Shown here one piece after another: positions 35,738-44,718 of a DNA stretch of 64,000 nt; the first letter of the stretch is position 1; the number at the start of each line of letters is the position of its first letter. A program made the translations under genes and the position numbers. This stretch comes from Bacteroidota bacterium (GTDB lineage: Bacteria; Bacteroidota; Bacteroidia; Bacteroidales; Dysgonomonadaceae): contig JAEWQF010000014.1 in NCBI GenBank assembly GCA_023399295.1, forward strand, positions 1-64,000. Reading direction: 5' to 3'. Below the pieces are notes generated by a model, which was given only the letters and a program-made list of their open reading frames with translations, was not told the DNA's origin and did not search any database.

Positions 35738-36784
35738 CTAATCGATTTCGGCAAGTTTTTTCTTCAGCTCGGCCAGCTCTTTCTCCATGGTATGCAGCTT
35801 GCGGTACATATCGGGTAACTTGGGCAGGATGACACTCGATCGGTAAAAACCTTTCACCGGGAAGGCGGGTGATCCCATCAGTTCAGAGCCCGCTTTGGTG
35901 TTGCTGATGATGCCCGCCTGGGCACCAATCTGACTTTTTTTACCGATGGTGATGTGGCCGGCGACCCCCACCTGTCCACCCATCACGCAGCCCTCTTCAA
36001 TCTTGGTGGATCCGGCGATGCCCACCTGGGCAGCCATCACCGTATTCTCACCCACCTCGCAGTTGTGGGCGATCTGAATCAGGTTATCCAGTTTCACACC
36101 ACGGCGGATGATTGTCGAACCCATCACCGCGCGATCGATGGTGGTGTTGGCCCCTATCTCCACATCATCCTCAATGAGCACGTTGCCTATCTGTGGTATC
36201 TTGCGGTAGATCTCTTCCTGTTTGCTGAAACCAAATCCGTCGGCTCCGATCACGGCACCGGCATGGATGATGCAATTGTTGCCGATCACACAATCGTGAT
36301 AGATCTTCACCCCGGGATAGAGCGTACAGTTGTCGCCCAGTTGCACATTGTCGCCCAGATAGACCTGGGGGTAAATCTTACAGTCGTTGCCCAGGCGTGT
36401 ATGCTCACCGATGTATGCGAACTCACCCACATAGACACGCTCTCCCAGTGATGCCGTTGGTGAGACAAAACCCTGGGCCGTGACCCCCTCTTTCACCGGT
36501 CTCTGTTGTTCCACCATCGACATAAGTGTAGCCAGTGCAGTATAGGCATTGGCCACTTTAATCAGGGTAGCTCTGATCGGCTTTTCAGGCACAAAATCAC
36601 TGTTCACCAGGACAATGTCGGCGGTTGTTTCGTATATATAGGAGGTATACTTTGGATTGCCCAAAAAGGTAAGTGTGCCGGGTCTGCCCTCCTCGATCTT
36701 TGAAAAAGTGGATACGGCCGTGTCCGGATCGCCGATCACTTCTCCGTGCAGGAAGTCGGCTATTTGCTTTGCAGTAAAAGTCAT
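35738..36784 (-). CDS. lpxD: UDP-3-O-acylglucosamine N-acyltransferase
   Basis: Third step of lipid A synthesis. The 348-residue protein has the N-terminal uridine-binding domain (about 1-100), a left-handed beta-helix with the catalytic His in IQIAHNCEVGENTVM, and a C-terminal coiled helix (MYRKLHTMEKELAELKKKL). First of the minus-strand run lpxD-lpxC/fabZ-lpxA-aguA, with a 116-base gap before lpxC. Confidence 0.95.
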   Translation of the reverse strand: MTFTAKQIADFLHGEVIGDPDTAVSTFSKIEEGRPGTLTFLGNPKYTSYIYETTADIVLVNSDFVPEKPIRATLIKVANAYTALATLMSMVEQQRPVKEGVTAQGFVSPTASLGERVYVGEFAYIGEHTRLGNDCKIYPQVYLGDNVQLGDNCTLYPGVKIYHDCVIGNNCIIHAGAVIGADGFGFSKQEEIYRKIPQIGNVLIEDDVEIGANTTIDRAVMGSTIIRRGVKLDNLIQIAHNCEVGENTVMAAQVGIAGSTKIEEGCVMGGQVGVAGHITIGKKSQIGAQAGIISNTKAGSELMGSPAFPVKGFYRSSVILPKLPDMYRKLHTMEKELAELKKKLAEID

Positions 36785-36991
36785 TTATTGATCTTGTTTG
36801 TTTAGGAGGCTGTTCGTACACTCATACAAATGGCTCATTCAAATTCATTTCAATTGTTACAACAGGTGTGGTGACGGACAAAACGATGACAAATAGCCTC
36901 TGCATTATCATTTTGGATGCAAATTAACAACTTTTTTTTTAACTGTGACGAAAATATTTCATAATATAGTTTAAACGAAAGAAGTGGAACG

Positions 36992-37023
36992 TTTGTGCAT
37001 TTCAAAAAATAGTGTTACTTTTG
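36992..37023 (+). promoter_or_regulatory. Promoter of the tRNA-Pro gene
   Basis: TTTG at 36992-36995, a 20-base spacer, then TACTTTTG at 37016-37023: an excellent match to the Bacteroidota consensus. The mature tRNA starts 13 bases downstream. Confidence 0.8.
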
Positions 37024-37035
37024 CACGCACTTTTA

Positions 37036-37111
37036 CGGGATGTAGCTCAGTCCGGTTTAGAGTACTCGTCTGGGGGGCGAGTGGTCGCTGGTTCGAATCC
37101 AGTCATCCCGA
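37036..37111 (+). tRNA. tRNA-Pro (anticodon GGG)
   Basis: A full cloverleaf can be drawn. The acceptor pair is CGGGATG/CATCCCG, and the D-arm begins GCTCAG. The anticodon stem is CTCGT/GCGAG with loop CTGGGGG (U33, GGG anticodon, G37). The T-arm is CTGGTTCGAATCCAG, and the discriminator is A. The 3' CCA is not encoded. Confidence 0.93.
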
Positions 37112-37126
37112 CAACACCTGCCAACG

Positions 37127-37159
37127 AAGGGTTAAGATCAGATCTTGGCCCTTTTTTTT
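37127..37159 (+). terminator. Terminator after tRNA-Pro
   Basis: The hairpin AAGGG..AAGATC/GATCTT..CCCTT is followed by eight T, 16 bases after the tRNA. Confidence 0.75.
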
Positions 37160-37270
37160 GTTGCAGCCTCACCCTTTGCAAGAGGGGCCAGTGCGGCTTG
37201 AAGGTGTAAAACAACCAAAAAGAACCATCTTAAAATATAAGATGGTTCTTTTTGCACAGTGGGATGCCGC

Positions 37271-38764
37271 TCATTTCCTGTACTTCGAGAAGTCAGTGTT
37301 CAGCATGCTGCCGGTTTCCTGCAAAGCGTGATGGAACGCAAAACAGGAGTAGAGATCCTGTGGGATGTGTCCTTTCACACCCAGGTTGAGGTACTCGTGC
37401 AACAGCGGACGGTAGTCCGGATGCGCGCACTTGTTGATGATCTCTTCGGCACGGTTGCGGGGTCCTTTTCCGCGCAGGTCGGCCACCCCATATTCGGATA
37501 CCATGATCTTCACCGAGTGTTCGTTGTGGTCCTCGTGTGTCACCTTGGGTACGATGCAGCTGATGGCACCGTTCTTGGCTGTGGAGGGGGTGAGGAAGAT
37601 GGAGAGGTAGGAGTTGCGGGTGAAGTCGCCCGACCCCCCGATGCCGTTCATCATCTTGGTGCCGTTCACATGGGTGGAGTTGACGCTGCCGAAGATGTCC
37701 ACCTCGATGGCGGTGTTGAGGGCGATGATGCCCAGACGGCGTGCCAGACCCGGGTTGTTGGAGATCTCCGAAGGACGCAACACCAGCTTGTTCTTGAAGA
37801 AAGGCAAGTCGCTGTAGAACTTATCCAGCACCTCGTTGCTCACCGTGAGCGAACAGCCGCTGGCGAAAGAGATATTTCCCTTCTGCATCATGTCGATCAC
37901 CGCATCCTGGATCACCTCGGTATAGACCTCAAAACGGGGAATATCGGGGTTGTTGCCCATCGATCCCAACACGGCGTTGGCGATGTTGCCCACACCCGAC
38001 TGGATGGGAAGAAAATGGGGCGGGATGCGTCCGGCTCTCATCTCGGCCACGAAGAACTCAGCCACGTTGTTGCCAATGCGGGCAGTCACCTCGTCGAGCG
38101 GTGCGAAACCGCCTCCATCGCCATCACGCTCCGTCTCCACCACGAATATCTTCTCCGGGTTCACTTTCACATACTCCAGTCCCACACGGTTCTGCACCTC
38201 ATAGATGGGTATCTCCCTCCGTTTGGGGGGATCCTGCAGTTCATACAGGTCATGCATCCCACGCAGCTTGGTGGGCACTTTCCTGTTCAGTTCCACGATC
38301 ACGATGTCGGCCAACCGACAAATGGTGGGAGTGATGCCCACGCCGGTGGTGGGTACGATCTCGCCGCTCTCGGTCACATCGGCTGCTTCTACTATCGCCA
38401 CGTTGATCTTGCCGAGGAAGCCGTAACGGATCTCCTGTGCCAGCTGGGAGAGGTGCAGGTCGAAGAAATCGAACTCACCCCTGTTGAGTGCCTCACGCAT
38501 GTCCTTGTTGGTCTGGTAGGGCGTGCGGAACTTGATCGCCTTGGCTCTTGCGAGCGCGCCGTCAATGGCGTCGCCGGTGGAGGCACCGGTGAACACACCA
38601 ATTTTGAAAGGATTCCCTTTCGCATGTTCCATCTCAGCCCTTTTGGCAATCTCAACCGGCACCACCTTTGGGCAGCCGGCATGCGTAAAACCGCTGAAGC
38701 CCACGTTGTCGTCATGTTTGATGAGCGACGCAGCCTCTTCAGCACGAATAAATTTCAATGCCAT
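37271..38764 (-). CDS. Acetyl-CoA hydrolase/transferase family, probable succinyl-CoA:acetate CoA-transferase
   Basis: Moves CoA between acetate and succinate or a related acid in fermentation. From MALKFIRAEEA it has 497 residues. The catalytic Glu is expected in RFEVYTEVIQDAVID, and GIGGSGDFTRNSYLS and SEYGVADLRGKGPRNRA are conserved in the succinyl-CoA:acetate branch. Butyryl- or 4-hydroxybutyrate CoA transferases of the same superfamily are alternatives. The frame opens to 38818 with 18 extra residues that are not family-like. In an oxaloacetate decarboxylase and Rnf background it fits acetate or succinate formation. Confidence 0.87.
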   Translation of the reverse strand: MALKFIRAEEAASLIKHDDNVGFSGFTHAGCPKVVPVEIAKRAEMEHAKGNPFKIGVFTGASTGDAIDGALARAKAIKFRTPYQTNKDMREALNRGEFDFFDLHLSQLAQEIRYGFLGKINVAIVEAADVTESGEIVPTTGVGITPTICRLADIVIVELNRKVPTKLRGMHDLYELQDPPKRREIPIYEVQNRVGLEYVKVNPEKIFVVETERDGDGGGFAPLDEVTARIGNNVAEFFVAEMRAGRIPPHFLPIQSGVGNIANAVLGSMGNNPDIPRFEVYTEVIQDAVIDMMQKGNISFASGCSLTVSNEVLDKFYSDLPFFKNKLVLRPSEISNNPGLARRLGIIALNTAIEVDIFGSVNSTHVNGTKMMNGIGGSGDFTRNSYLSIFLTPSTAKNGAISCIVPKVTHEDHNEHSVKIMVSEYGVADLRGKGPRNRAEEIINKCAHPDYRPLLHEYLNLGVKGHIPQDLYSCFAFHHALQETGSMLNTDFSKYRK

Positions 38765-38814
38765 GTCAATTGTTGGTTTTAATATGTTTTGGTTTGTGGT
38801 TCCAGGGGATGCAA

Positions 38815-39300
38815 TCAATATTTTCGCAGCATGATCTCACCATAAATCAGTCCTCGCTTCAGTGCTTCCTCTCCCCCCTCCCGGGTTAGTTCGGCCACCA
38901 CTGGATGGAGCGAACGTCCGGTGTCACTCTCTTTCTCCTGATCCATGCTGAGGTAGCCGGAGGAGAGGTCCTGTGCAAACGACTCATCCGCATCGTACAC
39001 AAAAATTGAGCCTTTCAGTGAGGAAGCTCCTTCAAAATCAGTGACCAGATCGAGCGACGAACGGAATTCGGGACGTCGACTAGTCTGTGTAAGAGGCTTT
39101 GGTGCAGGAGGCGGGAGGTCTGTTCTCTTAGGCAGGGGTATTTGACCCAACCATGGCTCATCCTCCTCCTCAGCGTATGGAGGGTTGAAACCGCCCTCAC
39201 TCTGCTGCTGTATATTTTTCTTTTTCCTGGATTCATTAAAAAAACCCAATATCGCAAAAAATAGAAGAAGGATAAAATAAAAGATATCGCCGAACTCCAT
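38815..39300 (-). CDS. Single-span membrane protein of unknown function
   Basis: From MEFGDIFYFILLLFFAI the product has 161 residues. One N-terminal helix (about 5-23) precedes a charged, Pro-rich cytoplasmic stretch. The C-terminal segment LTREGGEEALKRGLIYGEIML is the best-conserved-looking part and recurs in short Bacteroidales membrane proteins I cannot name. A -7 element at 39325-39332 supports this start over 39327. It lies 50 bases upstream of the CoA transferase and may be co-transcribed. Confidence 0.7.
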   Translation of the reverse strand: MEFGDIFYFILLLFFAILGFFNESRKKKNIQQQSEGGFNPPYAEEEDEPWLGQIPLPKRTDLPPPAPKPLTQTSRRPEFRSSLDLVTDFEGASSLKGSIFVYDADESFAQDLSSGYLSMDQEKESDTGRSLHPVVAELTREGGEEALKRGLIYGEIMLRKY

Positions 39301-39324
39301 AATTTGATTAATTTTGCAACCAGA

Positions 39325-39332
39325 CAAAAATA
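39325..39332 (-). promoter_or_regulatory. -7 element upstream of the 38815-39300 gene
   Basis: Minus-strand TATTTTTG fits TAnnTTTG, 25 bases before the chosen ATG. No -33 box at standard spacing. Confidence 0.35.
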
Positions 39333-39537
39333 GGCATTTTTTGTGAATAGTAGGGTATATGGGTCACAAATTATCGGGAGCAACTTCACAGTCACTCCCG
39401 ATCATTTAACCAAAACCTTAACTATGAAAAAATTTTATTTTTCCTGGCAAATATACGTTATTGGAAAACGAATTCCAAGTTTTTGACCGGATAAATGCAG
39501 TTTTTAACTTTTCCCCTTGGGATGAATCACAGTGAGA

Positions 39538-40899
39538 ATGAATAAAATAATGGGTGAAGACAAGCACAACGACAAGAAATTATACATTGAAACGTACGGA
39601 TGTCAGATGAACGTTGCCGACACCGAAGTGGTGGCATCCATCATGGAGATGGACGGCTACACCCTGACAAACAACGACCGGGATGCCGATGCCATCTTCG
39701 TAAATACCTGTTCCATCCGTGAGAATGCAGAACAGAAAGTGATTCAGCGACTGGATTACTTTCAGTCGTTGAAGCGCAAACGAAAAGAGAAATTGATCAT
39801 TGGCGTGCTGGGCTGCATGGCCGAGCGGGCCAAGTCGGAGCTGATCGACAAGCACCATGCCGACCTGGTTGTCGGTCCCGATGCCTACCTCGACCTGCCC
39901 AACCTGGTGGGAGCGGCCGAACAGGGTGAAAAAGCGATGAACATCGAGCTGTCGAAGAGCGAGACCTACAAGGATGTGATCCCCCTCAAGATGGAAGGCA
40001 ACAACATCTCCGGATACATCTCCATCATGCGGGGATGTGACAAGTTCTGCACCTACTGCATAGTGCCCTTTACCCGTGGCAGGGAGCGCAGCCGTGAACC
40101 GGAGAGCATCCTCAATGAGCTACGGGTGATGCAGCAAAAGGGATTCAGGGAGGTGATCCTGTTGGGACAGAACGTCAACTCCTACCGTTATAAAAATGGA
40201 GAGGCTGGCGTCGACTTCCACGAACTGCTCGCCCTGGTAGCTGAAACAGCTCCTGAGATGCGCATCCGTTTCACCACCTCCCATCCCTGGGACATGAATG
40301 ATGCCACCCTCGAGACCATCGCACGCTATCCCAACCTCTGCAACTACATCCATCTGCCGGTACAGTCGGGCAGCTCGCGCATGATGAAGCTGATGAACCG
40401 GCGCTACAACCGGGAGTGGTACATGGAACGGATAGCGGCAATCAAACGGATCATCCCCGACTGTGGCCTGTCGACCGACATCATGTGCGGTTTTCACACC
40501 GAGACGGAGGAGGATCATCAGGAGACCCTCTCGTTGATGCGTGAGGTGGGATTCGACGCTGCATTCATGTTCAAGTACTCGGAGCGCCCCGGCACCTATG
40601 CAGCAAAGAAGCTGGAAGACAACGTACCGGAGGAGGTAAAGAACCGGAGATTGCAGGAGATCATCGACCTGCAGCTGGAGTTGTCGCGTGAGAGCAACGA
40701 GCGTGACATGGGCAAGGTGTTTGAGGTGTTGGTGGAAGGCTTCTCGAAGCGTTCACGCGAGCAACTCTTCGGCAGGAATGAACAAAACAAGGTGGTGATT
40801 TTCGACAAACAACAACACCGCATCGGTGAATTTGTGCAGGTGCGTGTCACCGGCTTCACATCAGCCACATTGCTGGGTGAACCGTTTGTTTCAGCATAA
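39538..40899 (+). CDS. miaB: tRNA-2-methylthio-N6-dimethylallyladenosine synthase
   Basis: A radical-SAM methylthiotransferase that modifies A37 of tRNAs reading U-starting codons. The 453-residue protein has the N-terminal UPF0004 domain with three cluster cysteines (YGCQMN, NTCSIREN, LGCMAERAK). The radical-SAM triad is CDKFCTYC, with LPVQSGSSRMMKLMNR and a C-terminal TRAM domain. The ATG at 39538 is preferred to an in-frame GTG six bases earlier. It stands alone between unrelated genes. Confidence 0.95.
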   Translation: MNKIMGEDKHNDKKLYIETYGCQMNVADTEVVASIMEMDGYTLTNNDRDADAIFVNTCSIRENAEQKVIQRLDYFQSLKRKRKEKLIIGVLGCMAERAKSELIDKHHADLVVGPDAYLDLPNLVGAAEQGEKAMNIELSKSETYKDVIPLKMEGNNISGYISIMRGCDKFCTYCIVPFTRGRERSREPESILNELRVMQQKGFREVILLGQNVNSYRYKNGEAGVDFHELLALVAETAPEMRIRFTTSHPWDMNDATLETIARYPNLCNYIHLPVQSGSSRMMKLMNRRYNREWYMERIAAIKRIIPDCGLSTDIMCGFHTETEEDHQETLSLMREVGFDAAFMFKYSERPGTYAAKKLEDNVPEEVKNRRLQEIIDLQLELSRESNERDMGKVFEVLVEGFSKRSREQLFGRNEQNKVVIFDKQQHRIGEFVQVRVTGFTSATLLGEPFVSA

Positions 40900-41068
40900 T
40901 CATTCTCAGATAATCACCACCCGGAGCAAACATTTTTGTTCCCTGTCTGTTTATTTGATAGATTGATCGCTTACCGGCTATTGCGCTGCAGAGAGAGATC
41001 AAACAGCGAAGAGCCTGTGATGCGTGACACAGGAAACAGTAACTACAAACTATTAAACACAACCAATT

Positions 41069-41311
41069 ATGAATTCAGAATCTAAATTATTATTGGGATT
41101 GGGTATTGGAGTGGCACTGGGTGCTGCCATCGGTTACATCATGGGTACTGACCGCAAGGAGGAGTGGTTGGAGCAGGCCAATGAATTGGCCGACAAGGTA
41201 AAGGCCAATGTGAAATCAGCCATCTATAAAGGAAAGAGCGAGGTACATGATCTCAAGGAAGACATCGATGACATCGCCGACATCGCCAAGAAAGAGCTGG
41301 CCAAACAATAA
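41069..41311 (+). CDS. YtxH-like small membrane protein
   Basis: An 80-residue protein with one glycine-rich N-terminal helix (LLLGLGIGVALGAAIGYIMG) followed by a charged amphipathic helix rich in Lys, Glu and Asp, the YtxH/gas-vesicle-protein-like layout. Such proteins are often stress-induced. First gene of a compact three-gene unit with the next two frames. Confidence 0.8.
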   Translation: MNSESKLLLGLGIGVALGAAIGYIMGTDRKEEWLEQANELADKVKANVKSAIYKGKSEVHDLKEDIDDIADIAKKELAKQ

Positions 41312-41336
41312 CTGACACGCTTAACATGCCGAACCG

Positions 41337-41714
41337 ATGGAAGAGAAAAAAGTAAGTACGTTGTTTGAGGAGATGCGTGATGATGTATCGAAATACATCA
41401 CCAGCACGCTCGAACTCGGAAAACTGGAGGTGTTTGAAAAAGTAAGCCTGGGCTCCTCGGCGATCACCTATGGATTGATACTGGGTGGTGTGTCACTCTT
41501 TGTCCTGTTGTTCCTATTTGTCACGGTAGCCCTCTTTCTGGGCGACCTGCTACAGAACCAGTGGGCCGGTTTCGGTATTGTGACCGCTTTTGCCCTGCTG
41601 GTGCTGCTGGTGATGTTACTTGTTGGAAAGCCTTTCAAGAAAAAGATGACCAACAAGGTGATACGCTTCCTGATGGCGAGCGATGAGTCGGATAAATCAA
41701 AGCACAACCTATGA
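41337..41714 (+). CDS. Phage-holin-like (Phage_holin_3_6 type) two-helix membrane protein
   Basis: A 125-residue product with an N-terminal amphipathic helix and two transmembrane segments (about 42-70 and 78-100), then a basic tail. It fits the superfamily of small membrane proteins named after holins but chromosomally encoded beside YtxH proteins; nothing phage-related is nearby. It ends in a 4-base ATGA overlap with the next gene. Confidence 0.75.
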   Translation: MEEKKVSTLFEEMRDDVSKYITSTLELGKLEVFEKVSLGSSAITYGLILGGVSLFVLLFLFVTVALFLGDLLQNQWAGFGIVTAFALLVLLVMLLVGKPFKKKMTNKVIRFLMASDESDKSKHNL

Positions 41715-42094
41715 GCACGTACAAACTCACACCACTGGAAGAACTGAGACTGGCGAAAAAGAGAGAGAGGGAGGAGCGCAGCATCGCCAGCCAGCGTCTC
41801 TCCTACCAGTTGCAATATCTGAGTGACAATTGGGGAACATTGCTGACAAAGGGTCTCACCTCGTCAATGAGGTCTAAATTTGCGGAGACAATGGACAATT
41901 TCACCAACGGCAGTTCATACCCGGTCACACCCTTCGTGACTCGAAGGAGAAGTCCATGGGTGAACCTGTTATTATCGAATCTGCCGCTATTGAGCTCCGT
42001 CACCTGGAAGCTGACAAAACCGGCAATCATCGCCTTTGCACTCAAACAGGGCACTTCATTGCTGTTCGGTAGACGAAGGAACAAAATCAAATAG
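41711..42094 (+). CDS. Conserved hypothetical third gene of the YtxH unit
   Basis: The 127-residue product has a basic N-terminal helix (LEELRLAKKREREER), no obvious signal peptide, and a moderately hydrophobic C-terminal segment (about 85-117). I do not recognise a domain. The ATGA overlap with the preceding holin-like gene implies translational coupling and a shared role at the membrane. Its last 8 bases overlap the end of the convergent relA/spoT gene. Confidence 0.7.
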   Translation: MSTYKLTPLEELRLAKKREREERSIASQRLSYQLQYLSDNWGTLLTKGLTSSMRSKFAETMDNFTNGSSYPVTPFVTRRRSPWVNLLLSNLPLLSSVTWKLTKPAIIAFALKQGTSLLFGRRRNKIK

Positions 42095-44378
42095 TGGAAC
42101 GGTGGACGGTGCTCACACCGTCCACTTTTGCAATCTTGGCACAGAGCTGGTTCACCTCCTCGGCACTATGCACATGTACATAGAAGACACCTTCGAAGAT
42201 ACCATCCTTCGACGCCACATTCACACTCTGTATATTGACCACCACATCCTCAGCCAGCTTGGCCAGGATGTTCCCCAGAATACCCACCCGATCGAAGCCG
42301 GTGAAGGTGATGGATGCCAGGAAGGAGTACTGTCGGTAATCACCCCACTCCACGGCGATGATGCGGTCACCGTAGCTGGCCTTGATTTTGAGTCCTGTCT
42401 GGCAGGAACGTTTGTGCACCTCCACCTCTTCCTTTTCGGTCACATACCCAAACACATCGTCGCCCGGCAACGGATTGCAACAGGAATAGACAATGAAATT
42501 CTTGCGGAAGTGCTGCTCCGTGAGTCGGTAAACCACCTTGCGGTCGATCTTCATTTGTCTGGATTCCGGAGCGACCTGTAACGCTGCATCCTCCCCTTCG
42601 CTCAGGTTTACCCTGCTAGGCTCCTGTGGCGATTTCTTAATCGCATTCATTGCCTGCTTCACGTAACGCACAAACAGGTTATCCTGTTTCTCCGGTGCCG
42701 GTTTCAGCTTCGTGAAGGTCTCCTTCTGAATCGGAAGTATCACCTCGCTGTTGCCGATCATGTAGAATAGATCCTCCTTGTTGTCCGCCTTGTAGGAATG
42801 AAGAATCTTGTTGAAGAGCGTGTTGTCGATTGGCTCGTTGTCAAACAGTTCATCCAGCATGTTTTTACCCTTCTCGGCTACACGTCGTCGCTGGCGACGC
42901 AGTGATGCTTCAATCTTGGTACGTGCCTTGGCCGTGGTGACAAAACTGAGCCATTCCGGCTGGGGGTTTACCGATTGGGAGGTGAGGATCTCTACCTGAT
43001 CACCACTGCGCAACTTCTGACTGAGTGGCACCAGTGTGTGGTTCACCTTTGCACCCAGACAGTGGTCTCCAATACGGGTGTGGATGATATAGGCGAAGTC
43101 GAGCGCGGTGGCACCCTGTGGCAGTGTTTTGATCTCTCCTTTGGGTGTAAATACGAATATCTCCGACGAGAAGAGATTCATCTTCACCGTGTCGAGGAAA
43201 TCGATCGCGTTGGGGTTGGGGTTGGAGAGAATCTCCTGGATGGTCTTGAGCCACTTCTCCAATTCGTTGTCCTCCTCAATACGGTTCTCCTTGTACTTCC
43301 AATGTGCTGCAAACCCCTTCTCGGCAATGTCATCCATGCGACGGCTACGAATCTGTATCTCAATCCATTTGCCATCCGGACCCATCACGGTGAGGTGCAG
43401 TGCCTGATAGCCGTTGGCCTTGGGATGACTCACCCAGTCGCGGATCCGGTCGGGACGCAACTTGTAGATATCGGTGATGGCTGAGTAGATGTCCCAACAC
43501 TGTTTCTTTTCATCCATCCCGGGATGTACCTCAAAGATGATCCGCACGGCAAACAGGTCATACACCTCGTTAAAGCCGATTCCCTTGCTCTGCATCTTGT
43601 TCCAGATGGAGTAAACCGACTTCACACGGGCACGCATCTCATACTGGATACCCATCCTGTCGAGTGCCGGTATTACGGGTACGGAAAAATGCTCATAAAT
43701 CTTGTCCCGCTCCGGAGCACTCTCCGCAATTTTTGCTATCAGATCGGCATACACCTCCGGATGCTCATACTGAAAACAGAGTTCTTCCAGCTCCGTTTTG
43801 ATGGCAAAGAGACCCAGACGATGTGCCAGAGGAGCATAGATATAGAGTGTCTCACCGGTGATCTTGAACTGCTTGGTGGGACTCATCGAGGAGAGGGTGC
43901 GCATGTTGTGCAGACGGTCAGCGATTTTGATCAGAATCACACGGATGTCATCCGACATGGTGAGCAACAGCTTGCGGAAGTTCTCCGCCTGCGCCGACAC
44001 ATTCTCGCCAAACATACCATGCGATATCTTGGTGAGTCCATCCACAATCATTGCAATCTTTTCACCAAAGAGGGCATTGATATCCTCAATCGTATAGTCA
44101 GTGTCTTCCACCACATCGTGCAACAAGGATGCAGAGATGGAGGTGGATCCCAGCCCCATCTCCTTCGAGACAATGCGTGCGACGGCCAGCGGGTGCATGA
44201 TATAGGGCTCACCCGAACGGCGGCGCGCACCCTTGTGTGCCTCCTTCGCCATATTGTATGCACGGGTGATGACATCCACCTTCCGCCGGTGATTCGAATT
44301 GAGATAATCTTCCAGGAGTTGCTGAAATTCTGCTTCGATCACCTGCTCTTCCACCATCATTTTATCTTCGTCACTCAT
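42087..44378 (-). CDS. spoT: Bifunctional (p)ppGpp synthetase/hydrolase (RelA/SpoT)
   Basis: Makes and degrades the stringent-response alarmone. From MSDEDKMMVEEQ it has 763 residues. The HD hydrolase domain (about 45-200) includes SLLHDVVEDTDYT. A synthetase domain (about 230-370) contains RIRDWVSHPKANGYQALHL. A TGS domain (about 400-460; EIFVFTPKGEIKTLPQG) and a C-terminal ACT domain (about 690-760) complete it. The intact HDxxED motif argues for hydrolase activity. Met1 of the longer frame (44393) is possible but less typical. It converges on the YtxH unit. Confidence 0.93.
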   Translation of the reverse strand: MSDEDKMMVEEQVIEAEFQQLLEDYLNSNHRRKVDVITRAYNMAKEAHKGARRRSGEPYIMHPLAVARIVSKEMGLGSTSISASLLHDVVEDTDYTIEDINALFGEKIAMIVDGLTKISHGMFGENVSAQAENFRKLLLTMSDDIRVILIKIADRLHNMRTLSSMSPTKQFKITGETLYIYAPLAHRLGLFAIKTELEELCFQYEHPEVYADLIAKIAESAPERDKIYEHFSVPVIPALDRMGIQYEMRARVKSVYSIWNKMQSKGIGFNEVYDLFAVRIIFEVHPGMDEKKQCWDIYSAITDIYKLRPDRIRDWVSHPKANGYQALHLTVMGPDGKWIEIQIRSRRMDDIAEKGFAAHWKYKENRIEEDNELEKWLKTIQEILSNPNPNAIDFLDTVKMNLFSSEIFVFTPKGEIKTLPQGATALDFAYIIHTRIGDHCLGAKVNHTLVPLSQKLRSGDQVEILTSQSVNPQPEWLSFVTTAKARTKIEASLRRQRRRVAEKGKNMLDELFDNEPIDNTLFNKILHSYKADNKEDLFYMIGNSEVILPIQKETFTKLKPAPEKQDNLFVRYVKQAMNAIKKSPQEPSRVNLSEGEDAALQVAPESRQMKIDRKVVYRLTEQHFRKNFIVYSCCNPLPGDDVFGYVTEKEEVEVHKRSCQTGLKIKASYGDRIIAVEWGDYRQYSFLASITFTGFDRVGILGNILAKLAEDVVVNIQSVNVASKDGIFEGVFYVHVHSAEEVNQLCAKIAKVDGVSTVHRSTI

Positions 44379-44502
44379 ACCCACTAACTCCACTTTGGCG
44401 AGAACCGTTTAAACACAAACGAAATTACAAATAAAATCGAGAGAAAAGAGCAATTGATCCCATTTTTCACACTTCAGTTGCTCTATTTGAACAAAAAGTG
44501 CC

Positions 44503-44510
44503 TACCTTTG
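44503..44510 (+). promoter_or_regulatory. -7 element of the thiamine uptake operon
   Basis: TACCTTTG fits TAnnTTTG and sits just upstream of the TPP riboswitch. A GTTG at 44477-44480, 22 bases upstream, is a possible -33 box. Confidence 0.55.
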
Positions 44511-44519
44511 TTTCATCGA

Positions 44520-44595
44520 ACAACAGGGGTGCCCTTCATACGGGCTGAGATCATACCCATATCACCTGATCCGGATAATGCCGGCGGAGGGAAAG
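44520..44595 (+). ncRNA. TPP riboswitch (THI element)
   Basis: The aptamer is recognisable from its conserved blocks in order: ACAGGGGTGCC, GGGCTGAGA, ACCC, ACCTGATC and GGATAATGCCGGCGGAGGGAA. It lies about 125 bases upstream of a TonB-dependent receptor. TPP binding is expected to shut the operon off. No clear T-run terminator follows, so control may act on translation. Confidence 0.95.
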
Positions 44596-44718
44596 AAAAC
44601 AGCACACATCACGGTGGCTCTTTCACGGTATACATCTTTCAAAAATCCCCTTTTTTATTTCACTCACAACCGATGAACAAGGCATTGCGCTTTGTCCATC
44701 CCTAAAAAAACAGGTAAA

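Noticed and set aside
37259..38782. 507-residue plus-strand frame
   Set aside because: Antisense shadow of the CoA transferase; no motif, composition typical of a reversed coding strand.
41337..41714. Prophage holin
   Set aside because: No lysin, capsid or integrase gene nearby. The protein belongs to a chromosomal membrane family found next to YtxH proteins.
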